Part shown: in pieces, positions 46,595 to 54,069 of the stretch | How positions within the stretch are numbered: position 1 is the stretch's first letter | Layout of the letters: each line of letters begins with the position of its first letter | Assembly (NCBI RefSeq): GCF_018861315.1 | Contig: NZ_JAHLDL010000011.1 | Span: 62,001 to 126,000 of the forward strand | Length of the DNA stretch: 64,000 bases | Origin: Clostridium bowmanii | GTDB taxonomy: Bacteria; Bacillota; Clostridia; Clostridiales; Clostridiaceae | Reading direction: 5' to 3' | Program-made: the position numbers and the translations under genes | Notes under the pieces: model-generated | Seen by the model: the letters and a program-made list of their open reading frames with translations, nothing else | Told to the model about the DNA's origin: nothing | The model's database searches: none

Positions 46595-48004
46595 TTAATA
46601 ACAAACAACTGGAGTACCTGCCTCTATATTTTCATATACTGTTTTCGCTACATTGTATGGTGAATTTACACAGCCATGGGATCCGCCTGCCTTATACAGC
46701 ACTCCCCCAAACTTATCTCGCCAGCTTGCATCATGGATTCCTATTCCTCCATTAAAAGGCAACCAATAATGCACAGGAGAAGCGTAACCTTCACCTTTAA
46801 GTGTTGCATTTCTTTCCTTATAATTGATCTGATAAATGCCCATCGGTGTTCTAGTCTTATCAGATCCATCATTACCTGTGACAACATCCCCTTGTGTTAT
46901 CAGTGTTCCATTTTTATAAAACCATAGGTGTTGCCCTGAAAGATCTATTTCTACATAGGTATTTCCAATATCATCCTTACCATGATATAATGCAGTTTGA
47001 TAATATGCAGGTTCTTTTTCTATAGATTTTCCTTCCTTAATGGTAGAAATTACATCTTGGATTTCTTTAACCTTATTAATTGCCCAGCCATAAGTACCAC
47101 CGCCAATATTAATTACCTTTCCTGATGATGAAACAAAACTTCTCGTCTTAGCAACTGAATTATATTCACTAGCAAGTACATCCATATAAATTTGAACTTC
47201 ACTTTCATTAAATGTTACTTCACTATTCTCATCAACTGTAAACCACTTGTTTATTTTAGAACCATCTAAAACTTCTTTATCTTTTCCAAAAGTATAAGTA
47301 ATCTTTGAAGATACATATTTGTTAAGCATGTCTCTTGTGGCAAGAACCTTTGGAGATTTCGAAGTATATTGTGGCTTAACATAGTAATTAATTGTCTCCA
47401 AATCTATTGTTGTTTCGCCCTTGCTCACTGCATCTAACACAGAATCATATAAAGTGTCTTTACTGCCCATGTTTCCTATGACTTCATCCACAATGACATA
47501 ACCATTATCTGTATACTTATAGCTAGCATTTTTAGGTTCAATTGCCTTACTGCTATCAAAACAAGAGAGCTTGTCCACTTTCTCCTTCAATAGATTTTTA
47601 TCATATTTAACTCCTGCTATCATTTTAGAATCTTTTATATTAAAAACTGCCGAAATCCACTTAAAAGGATTCTGTTTATCTTTAAACTCCTTAAATTCAC
47701 CACTCATATCATACTTTAAACCAATGTCTTCCCCTCTGATTTGCTCGTTTATACCGCCTCGTTCTTTTATGTTTAACTGATATTTTTGAATCTCAGATGC
47801 CATTTGTTCATTTACATCCCCCACAATTTTACCAGAAACACTAATGCTATTTATTTCAGAGCCAAAATAAAAATGATTCATGAAATATATTGCCATCCCA
47901 AAGTATATAATAATCAAAGTACTAATAGAAATTATAATACCTAAAACAATTTTCTTATGCTTTTTCATTGGACTTATTGTTGACTTTGCTACCTCAGTTT
48001 CCAT
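46595..48004 (-). CDS. L,D-transpeptidase (YkuD) with PG-binding domain, copy 2
   Basis: The domain plan matches copy 1: a cytoplasmic start, an anchor helix (about residues 22-42), PG_binding_4-like repeats, and a YkuD domain with GIGIHDASWRDKFGG and GGSHGCVNSP. I chose ATG 48004, with AAGGGGTG before it, over the codon at 48031. A membrane-bound transpeptidase of 469 residues making 3-3 links is expected. The two copies flank the siroheme/LysR pair. Confidence 0.9.
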   Translation of the reverse strand: METEVAKSTISPMKKHKKIVLGIIISISTLIIIYFGMAIYFMNHFYFGSEINSISVSGKIVGDVNEQMASEIQKYQLNIKERGGINEQIRGEDIGLKYDMSGEFKEFKDKQNPFKWISAVFNIKDSKMIAGVKYDKNLLKEKVDKLSCFDSSKAIEPKNASYKYTDNGYVIVDEVIGNMGSKDTLYDSVLDAVSKGETTIDLETINYYVKPQYTSKSPKVLATRDMLNKYVSSKITYTFGKDKEVLDGSKINKWFTVDENSEVTFNESEVQIYMDVLASEYNSVAKTRSFVSSSGKVINIGGGTYGWAINKVKEIQDVISTIKEGKSIEKEPAYYQTALYHGKDDIGNTYVEIDLSGQHLWFYKNGTLITQGDVVTGNDGSDKTRTPMGIYQINYKERNATLKGEGYASPVHYWLPFNGGIGIHDASWRDKFGGVLYKAGGSHGCVNSPYNVAKTVYENIEAGTPVVCY

Positions 48005-48154
48005 AATTGCACCCCTTCTTATCCATTTCAAAAACTAAATACTACCCCTCTAAATTAATACTAGCAATTAATATGTCCAAGGTATGGTTTGTTCTTTTAT
48101 TAATCAATTATACCTCAAAATGATTATTTAAGTATATCAATATAGTTACAAAAA

Positions 48155-48316
48155 ATGAAAAAATTTATTCAAAACATATTAGATACTGGCATAGGAGAAT
48201 CTCAGCTACAAAATCTATATTCTTCCCCCACTTCTAAACATAAACATTTTACAGGCATAGGAATTAAAGCTGTGGATGATAGGATTAAACCCCTTTATGG
48301 AAATAACTATGTGTAA
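48155..48316 (+). pseudogene. C-terminal scrap of a LytS/YesM-type sensor histidine kinase
   Basis: A frame from 48155 reads ILDTGIGESQLQNLYSSP and then FTGIGIKAVDDRIKPLYG before a stop. DxGIG and GIG(I/L)K-VDDR--LYG are the G1 and G2 parts of the ATPase domain of LytTR-coupled kinases. No other kinase part is nearby, and there is no ribosome site. Confidence 0.6.
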
Positions 48317-48401
48317 CTATAAAAAGCAAAATAAATGTAGGAACTACAATTATCGTTTGTTTACCTTTAATGGAGGAATAAGCCAAGAGAAAGGTACTAA
48401 T

Positions 48402-48447
48402 CTCAAATGGGACTACAGCGAATATATGATGTGTAGTCCCATTTGAG
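48402..48447. terminator. Long hairpin near the stalk-domain gene 3' end
   Basis: CTCAAATGGGACTACA / TGTAGTCCCATTTGAG is a perfect 16-pair stem with a 14-base loop, 22 bases past the gene end. It lacks a clear T run, so it might be a repeat instead. Confidence 0.55.
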
Positions 48448-48468
48448 ATAGTAGGCACTTACTGCTCG

Positions 48469-49281
48469 CTACTTATATAAAGCAAGGTCGGTTAGAGCTA
48501 CCCAAACATCTGAACCACTAACATTCCCCTCTTCTTCCGGACGAATCTTTATAGTAAGTTTTGCTGCATTTTTTATTCTTACTTCAAATGAAAAGGTTGC
48601 ACTTTGACTACTAAGAGGTGTTTTATATACGAGAACCTCATCCGTATAGATTTCAGCAAGCAATCTCCTTTTGCCGTAATTATCTACCGTTCCTTTTTTT
48701 CCAATAATTTCGGCCTTCTCAATTTGAGAAAACTTGCCTTTTAACGTTGTATACTGCATATTAATTGGTATCTCTACGGTTTGAATATTAAATACGCGCC
48801 CAGTAAACAGATATCCATTATGATAATCATTTCCAACATAATCAGTTACAGTGCCTTTTATGTTATGAATTGAATTTTCTTGACTTCCTGGCAAATAATC
48901 ACTATATTGTATTCTATCCAAATAATTATCAGGCTGATTTTGATCTTTTTTACCTAAATAAACAATTGCTTTTTTACTATCCCAAGCTACATCTTTATCA
49001 AATGCTTTTCCCACTGCTTTTATAGGTAAATAAACATTACCATTCATCGTAAACGGTTCAACAACCTTACCATTTGCATCTTTAGTAGTAATTTCTGCTC
49101 CGTTAACAAAAATCTTGATGTTGTTATAAAAAATCTCTGCTGTCTTTTTTCCAACAGTTGCATATGCAACTGTTGCGGTTAATATAGTTGACATTATACA
49201 ACCAATAACAATGCCCTGAATTCTCTTTTTCGTTTTAATCAATCCTTCCAAATCGAACTTTATAATATTATCATAATACAT
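48469..49281 (-). CDS. Stalk-domain (copper amine oxidase N-like) exported protein
   Basis: After an unusual 20-residue cytoplasmic lead, a transmembrane or signal segment spans about residues 21-43 (IQGIVIGCIMSTILTATVAYA). A copper-amine-oxidase-N-like stalk domain follows (IKIFVNGAEIT, NGNVYLPIKAVGKAF, KKAIVYLGK), and a C-terminal beta domain resembles NPCBM (AEIYTDEVLVYKTPLSSQSA, SDVWVALTDLALYK). Such proteins are cell-surface adhesion or carbohydrate-binding modules. The start codon is uncertain, because ATG 49281 has no good ribosome site. Confidence 0.7.
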   Translation of the reverse strand: MYYDNIIKFDLEGLIKTKKRIQGIVIGCIMSTILTATVAYATVGKKTAEIFYNNIKIFVNGAEITTKDANGKVVEPFTMNGNVYLPIKAVGKAFDKDVAWDSKKAIVYLGKKDQNQPDNYLDRIQYSDYLPGSQENSIHNIKGTVTDYVGNDYHNGYLFTGRVFNIQTVEIPINMQYTTLKGKFSQIEKAEIIGKKGTVDNYGKRRLLAEIYTDEVLVYKTPLSSQSATFSFEVRIKNAAKLTIKIRPEEEGNVSGSDVWVALTDLALYK

Positions 49282-49848
49282 TAATAGGTTTTTGCTACTA
49301 ATTTTTAATATAAGTCATAATATATTCATAGCTGCATAAGCTTTTTATATTGGAATCCATTTTTCTTATAAAGGTAATAATATATTATTGATTTTTCAGA
49401 AGGTAAAAAATCGTAAATTTTAATGTTTAAAATGACAGTTTATGTTTATCAAAATACCAATGTTGAGACTCAATCATTTAGTAACAATTCTATTAAAGCT
49501 CTAATAAAACCAATTAATTGACTTGTTGAGTTAAATTTTTAACAATTTTGTTATCTTTTTAACACCACCAAACTGTTGCAATCAAAGGGCTATGGAATTA
49601 TTTAAATATTCATAATATTCAAACTTATTAAAAACTACTTGAATTATGTCGCTTTTAATATTATACTTTGTTTATAGATAGGCCCTGTCCATGTCGCTTT
49701 AATGACATATAGTTTAAGCATACTTTTTATCCAGATTACATTTACTCCTTAGGTTTGGGATAAAGCTAATTTTATTATTTAAGAAAAACTTAAAAAAGGT
49801 ATTTTAAATATTAAAATACCAGATGAAAAATAGAAGGGAGCGATAAAA
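49282..49848. other. Intergenic region without recognisable gene
   Basis: The 567 bases are very AT-rich. All frames are broken by stops, and I see no RNA family or strong promoter. The end supplies a GGGAG ribosome site for the small ORF that follows. Confidence 0.5.
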
Positions 49849-49989
49849 ATGTTAAAAAGGAAAAACAAGGGTATACGAAAAAGAAAGCTAGTGAAATCAG
49901 TAGGTGTTGTTGCTATTCAATTATCTGTTGAAGAAATAAAAGAATTTGACATGATGTATTCTTTATTTGATGTTAATTTTGATATTTAA
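49849..49989 (+). CDS. Small ORF, 46 residues
   Basis: ATG 49849 with GAAGGGAG eight bases before it opens a 46-residue frame. It has a strongly basic start (MLKRKNKGIRKRKLVKS), a short hydrophobic segment (VGVVAIQLS) and an acidic end. A strong terminator 13 bases downstream supports a real transcript. The family is not recognised. Confidence 0.5.
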   Translation: MLKRKNKGIRKRKLVKSVGVVAIQLSVEEIKEFDMMYSLFDVNFDI

Positions 49990-50001
49990 TATGATATTAA
50001 C

Positions 50002-50051
50002 AAAAGCATGCCAACAGATAATTTATATAGTTATCTTCTAGCATGCTTTTT
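50002..50051 (+). terminator. Terminator after the small ORF
   Basis: AAAAGCATGC / GCATGCTTTT encloses a second stem AGATAA/TTATCT and is followed by T residues. Confidence 0.85.
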
Positions 50052-50133
50052 ATCTCTATTAAAATTTTGTGTTGGTAATATACTTAGAGTTTAATTATTC
50101 TTTAAGCTTTAACAAAAATAAAGACTTTAAATC

Positions 50134-51090
50134 CTATATCACCATCTTACTACTCCATTTTCCACACCGATCTCCAAAGCAGCCTACCGTTTTTTCTCCA
50201 TCTTTTATTGCAATTACTTCGCAATTATTACCACAATCTTTGCACTCAATACTTCTAGGTACAAAATCATTTTTCGCCACTTCAAAACCTTTAAAATTAG
50301 TTTTTCCAGTTTTCATAGATTCTTCCTTCCCAAGTATTGCGGCTCCTATAGCTCCCATTACATCATGGTGCTCTGGAACAAATATCTCAATCCCCAGTGC
50401 ACTCTCAAAAGCTGTTTTTATGCCCCTATTAGCTGCAACCCCTCCTTGGAAAAACACTTTTGTACGAATTTCTTTTCCTTTTCCTACATTACTAAGATAA
50501 TTTCTTACCATAGCTTCACAAAGACCGCCTATTATATCTTCTTCCTTATATCCAAGCTGTTGCTTATGTATCATGTCAGATTCCGCAAAGACAGCACATC
50601 TTCCTGCTATTCTTACAGGTGATTTTGACTTTAAGGCATACTCTCCAAATTTTTCAATAGGTATCTCTAGTCTTTCTGCCTGCCTATCAAGAAAGGAACC
50701 TGTACCTGCAGCACATACCGTATTCATTGCAAAATCCGTAACTATACCATTCTTCAGTAATATTATCTTTGAATCTTGCCCTCCAATTTCTAGTATTGTA
50801 CACACCTCTTTGTCAATTTCCAGAGCTGCTACAGCATGAGCAGTAATTTCATTTTTTACTATATCAGCACCTATTAAAAAAGAAGCCATCTGCCTTCCAC
50901 TACCTGTAGTCCCTACTGAGATTATTTGATGACTATCATATTGCTGGCTTAAAATTTCGAGTCCATATTGAATTGCCTTTATAGGCTTCCCTTTTGTTCT
51001 TAAATATAATTTTTCAATAACCTTTAAAGTATTATCTAATAGTACAATATTAGTACTTACAGATCCTACATCAACTCCCATATAATACAT
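50134..51090 (-). CDS. Acyl-CoA dehydratase activase (HgdC/BcrAD type)
   Basis: This is an ASKHA-fold ATPase that feeds low-potential electrons from a bridging [4Fe-4S] cluster to 2-hydroxyacyl-CoA dehydratases or benzoyl-CoA reductases. MGVDVGSVSTNIVL (phosphate 1), ILEIGGQDSKIILL and the cluster cysteines in NTVCAAGTGSFLDRQ and AGRCAVFAESD are present. A Cys-rich tail (CKDCGNNCEVIAI, GCFGDRCGKW) extends beyond the simple HgdC length. It is the last gene of a three-gene run, overlapping its neighbour by 20 bases. Confidence 0.9.
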   Translation of the reverse strand: MYYMGVDVGSVSTNIVLLDNTLKVIEKLYLRTKGKPIKAIQYGLEILSQQYDSHQIISVGTTGSGRQMASFLIGADIVKNEITAHAVAALEIDKEVCTILEIGGQDSKIILLKNGIVTDFAMNTVCAAGTGSFLDRQAERLEIPIEKFGEYALKSKSPVRIAGRCAVFAESDMIHKQQLGYKEEDIIGGLCEAMVRNYLSNVGKGKEIRTKVFFQGGVAANRGIKTAFESALGIEIFVPEHHDVMGAIGAAILGKEESMKTGKTNFKGFEVAKNDFVPRSIECKDCGNNCEVIAIKDGEKTVGCFGDRCGKWSSKMVI

Positions 51091-52168
51091 TGTTTTTCTT
51101 CCTTTCTAGCATATCTACAAATGCTTCTATCCTAGTAATATATCCAGCCTCTCCAGTCATTTCATCTACTACTAAAGTCATTATTGGAAAATCTTTATCA
51201 TTTGAAATAGCAGGCAAAATAGCTTTTGATACAATTTCTGGCATACATCCCATAGGGAAAATTTGAATTGCTCCATCAAAATTATCTTTCTCTGCAAGTA
51301 ACACTTCTCCTATACATTCTCTGCCGTGCCCACCAATATAATGTGGAAGATACTCTCTAGAAGCCATTCTTATGCCAATGGAGTTAAGCTTAAGTGGACT
51401 AAGTGCAGCATCTTTAATCCACCAACTAGGAGTAAGCATTCTTTTAGTTGATACACCATAATCCATAAGCTTATCTTCTATATAAAGATTAGAAAAAGGT
51501 TCTATTACGGTATATATCTCGCCTATAATTGCGATTTTCACTGGTGACTTATGCTTATTAATAGGAACCTCTTTAATTTTCTGCCTGTATTCTTTTAGGA
51601 TATTCACCATTTGTGATGGTGTAATTGCCTTTGCAGCATTAATCTTACATTCTTTTAAAAGTCTCATAAATTGTCCCTTTTCAACTTCAAATCCTGTTAA
51701 ATAATGTGCGTCAGCTTCAATTTTTTCTATTAGTTTAATTACATTATAAGATTGCTTTAATGCTTTTAACTTTTGAATTTTACCTTTTGTACTATTATCT
51801 GAAATCTTAGATAGACGATTCAACAATTCTTCTTTACCTATATCAAAAGGATTATCAATTACAATAAAATTCAAATCATGTCCTATTTTCTTTAGTGCAT
51901 TAATCTGTAATTCACAGTACTCACCGAATCTACAAGGCCCACAACTTCCAGGGATAACTATAGTATCTGCTCCCATTTCTATGCTTTGCAAATAATTACC
52001 TATCATGATTTTATAAGGCAGGCACATTTCTTCTGGAGAAAACTTTGACCCTAGTTCTAGTGTCTCACTGCTACTAAATGGTGGAATTATACATTCTATT
52101 CCAAGTCCATCAAATAGTGCTTTAGCTGCAAGATGTGTGTTTCCTAAATGTGGAAATGTTATCTTCAT
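51071..52168 (-). CDS. Activase-associated dehydratase-like protein (COG3581 type)
   Basis: This 365-residue protein is of the HgdB-like fold. It has conserved cysteines in SPEEMCLPYKIMIGNYLQ and IPGSCGPCRFGEYC and the end motif VVDEMTGEAGYITRIEAF. The same end motif recurs in the gene before it (VDEHTGEGGLDTRIEAF), so the two are distant paralogues. In many bacteria these modules and the activase are fused in one protein of about 1400 residues; here they are separate. The substrate is unknown. Confidence 0.8.
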   Translation of the reverse strand: MKITFPHLGNTHLAAKALFDGLGIECIIPPFSSSETLELGSKFSPEEMCLPYKIMIGNYLQSIEMGADTIVIPGSCGPCRFGEYCELQINALKKIGHDLNFIVIDNPFDIGKEELLNRLSKISDNSTKGKIQKLKALKQSYNVIKLIEKIEADAHYLTGFEVEKGQFMRLLKECKINAAKAITPSQMVNILKEYRQKIKEVPINKHKSPVKIAIIGEIYTVIEPFSNLYIEDKLMDYGVSTKRMLTPSWWIKDAALSPLKLNSIGIRMASREYLPHYIGGHGRECIGEVLLAEKDNFDGAIQIFPMGCMPEIVSKAILPAISNDKDFPIMTLVVDEMTGEAGYITRIEAFVDMLERKKNNVLYGS

Positions 52169-53060
52169 TATTATTTTTCCTTTCGATCATATCAATAAAA
52201 GCCTCAATCCTCGTATCTAAACCGCCTTCACCAGTATGTTCATCAACTTTTAAAACGAGCAGAGGAAAATCCCCAATTTTTTCTTTAATAAGTTCTAGGA
52301 CCACAGAGTCTATTCCGCAGGCAAAGGACGATATATATATTGCCCCATCTATTTCATTATTTTTTGCTATGGCAGTAGTAAATCCATATGAATTTCTAGC
52401 AAAAGTCCAAAATGGTCTTTTAAAAAGAGTTTCTACTTCTAAGTTAATTTTCTCTTCCTCCATATATTCTTCTGTTATAACCCCAACTCCCAGTTTGTTT
52501 AGTTTTTTAAGTATATTCATATTAATGAAAGTATCGTAAAGATTATATGGATGACCCACTAGCGCAATATTTTTTTTATAACCTTCATCCTTAATACCAA
52601 ATTTGAAATTTCTCTGTTCTTCTAAAGCTTTGGTAAACGCACCTTTTATCTTTCTCTTATCTTTAGTAATCATTTTTCCAAGTTTTTTGCACCAATTATA
52701 TAATTCATTCTCATTTGTTGCATATATTGGTTCTATTATTACCTTTGGCATATTGGGTATGCTATTTATTATCATTTCTGGAAGTCCACAAAATTTTGGG
52801 CAAATAAATTCACGCGGGTGTACCCTCATAATTCTAGGTATTATTAATAAATCACATTTATCTTTTATGTCTATTATATGTCCATGGAATATCTTAATAG
52901 GCAAACAAGCCTCGTCTACGCAGTATTTAACCCCTGCATTTAGGATGTTGTTATTTGTATCTCTAGATGTAATTACTTCTGCATCTAATTCAATTAAAAA
53001 TCTCTCTATAAAAGGGTAGTATTTATAATACAATAAGCCTTTTGGAACACCAACTTTCAT
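52122..53060 (-). CDS. Activase-associated DUF2229 (COG3580 type) protein
   Basis: This 312-residue protein starts MKVGVPKGLLYYKYYPFIE and has VKYCVDEACLPIKIFHGH, CPKFCGLPEMI and SSFACGIDSVVLELI with likely cluster-binding cysteines, then VDEHTGEGGLDTRIEAF. It is the first gene of the trio and overlaps the next by 47 bases. Its ribosome site comes from a copy of the hairpin/Shine-Dalgarno element. It belongs to the 2-hydroxyglutaryl-CoA dehydratase activator-like group. Confidence 0.8.
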   Translation of the reverse strand: MKVGVPKGLLYYKYYPFIERFLIELDAEVITSRDTNNNILNAGVKYCVDEACLPIKIFHGHIIDIKDKCDLLIIPRIMRVHPREFICPKFCGLPEMIINSIPNMPKVIIEPIYATNENELYNWCKKLGKMITKDKRKIKGAFTKALEEQRNFKFGIKDEGYKKNIALVGHPYNLYDTFINMNILKKLNKLGVGVITEEYMEEEKINLEVETLFKRPFWTFARNSYGFTTAIAKNNEIDGAIYISSFACGIDSVVLELIKEKIGDFPLLVLKVDEHTGEGGLDTRIEAFIDMIERKNNNEDNISTFRKHTSCS

Positions 53061-53063
53061 AAC

Positions 53064-53110
53064 TCCTCCTTGTAATTCAATGTGCTATAAAACAATTATT
53101 AATTGCCTTA
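53064..53110 (-). repeat. Hairpin/Shine-Dalgarno element before the activase operon
   Basis: On the minus strand: CAATTAATAATTGTTTTATAG, then CACATTGAATTACAAGGAGG, ending four bases before the start codon. It matches the selD and minC copies in order and spacing. Confidence 0.75.
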
Positions 53111-53180
53111 ATAGTCGTGAGTCTATCTATAGGTACTTTCCTATTCTGAACTATTAAGATAAAAAATATTCTTAAAGTAA

Positions 53181-53258
53181 AAAAAACCTGGATTGAATCT
53201 CCAGATTTTTCATCCTATTCGTATACCAACTGCTCCTATATCTAAAGGTGGGCAGTTG
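53181..53258 (-). ncRNA. Possible small RNA or attenuator leader upstream of the activase operon
   Basis: On the minus strand a stem CAACTGC / GCAGTTG (53227-53258) is followed by CTGGA-GATTCAA-TCCAG and eight T residues (53181-53204), a terminator. It lies 120 bases before the first activase gene in the same direction, and its 53259-53300 side holds no gene. It could be a leader that attenuates the operon or an independent small RNA. Confidence 0.45.
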
Positions 53259-53427
53259 TGTCCAATCTAAATCCCATATTTTAAAATAATCCCCCCCAAA
53301 TTTTAAACATTAATTCTAGTGGAATTGGTTATTTGTTAATTAAAATGTGCCAATATAAACATATTGTGTAATAAAATATAATTATTGAACATATTTTATT
53401 TACAAGGAATTAAAAGGATGTGGTTAT

Positions 53428-53913
53428 TTGAGTGTTAATATAAAGAAATATATTCTCATTGTAATTTGCACGTTTTTTTGTTTAAGCCTCTTTGGCTGTA
53501 ATTATAAATTGAATAAAAATATCTTTACGAAAAGTAAACCAAACAATTATTATTACACAAATTTATTAATGAAGGATTTGTCTCTAGAAAAACCAACAGA
53601 ACTTTATGCTCTATATATGAATTTTTATAGAAAAAAAGATTTTTCTAAGGATGATTTATCCACCATCACTGAGTTTTTTAATTCATTAAACAAAGATAGC
53701 TTCATACAAAAACCAGCTAATATTCCAATTAAACCAATATATAAGATATTTTTAACCTTTAGTAAAAATAAATATGTTATAAATGTCTATAACCAAAATC
53801 TCATCTCTATATATCCTTGGGATGGTAGCTACAACATGGATTACATTGACACAAGCAAAATGTACAAAGCCTATAATCTTTATGGCCTATGCAAATACCT
53901 TATACCTAAATAA
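53428..53913 (+). CDS. DUF4883-like lipoprotein
   Basis: This 161-residue protein has a lipoprotein signal (hydrophobic residues 7-22, lipobox LFGC with Cys24). The rest is a polar domain (LEKPTELYALYMNFYRKKDF, ISIYPWDGSYNMDYI) that fits the clostridial DUF4883 family. The function is unknown. The start read is TTG, with AAGGATG about ten bases upstream, so it is uncertain. Confidence 0.68.
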   Translation: MSVNIKKYILIVICTFFCLSLFGCNYKLNKNIFTKSKPNNYYYTNLLMKDLSLEKPTELYALYMNFYRKKDFSKDDLSTITEFFNSLNKDSFIQKPANIPIKPIYKIFLTFSKNKYVINVYNQNLISIYPWDGSYNMDYIDTSKMYKAYNLYGLCKYLIPK

Positions 53914-53928
53914 GGTATTTGTTTTTTT
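53893..53928 (+). terminator. Terminator overlapping the lipoprotein stop codon
   Basis: AAATACCTTAT / ATAAGGTATTT is an 11-pair stem with GTTTTTTT after it. Confidence 0.92.
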
Positions 53929-54021
53929 CTAAGAAAATTACAATATCCCCTATAAATAATCAAATTTAAAGTATATAATTTAAAATATAGTTAGGATGCA
54001 TGGAAATAAATAACAAAATTT

Positions 54022-54042
54022 ATAACAATCTTTAATTGTTAT
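54022..54042 (+). promoter_or_regulatory. Palindrome in the leader of the 1620-residue protein gene
   Basis: ATAACAAT-CTTTA-ATTGTTAT lies about 15 bases before the AAAGGAGG ribosome site. It could be an operator or a leader hairpin that controls the three-gene cassette. Confidence 0.45.
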
Positions 54043-54069
54043 GCAGATAATAAGCAAAGGAGGATATAT

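Noticed and set aside
53211-53300. Coding end of a small ORF (GAVGIRIG then stop)
   Set aside because: Only about 20 codons are open, and the segment folds as a hairpin before a terminator.
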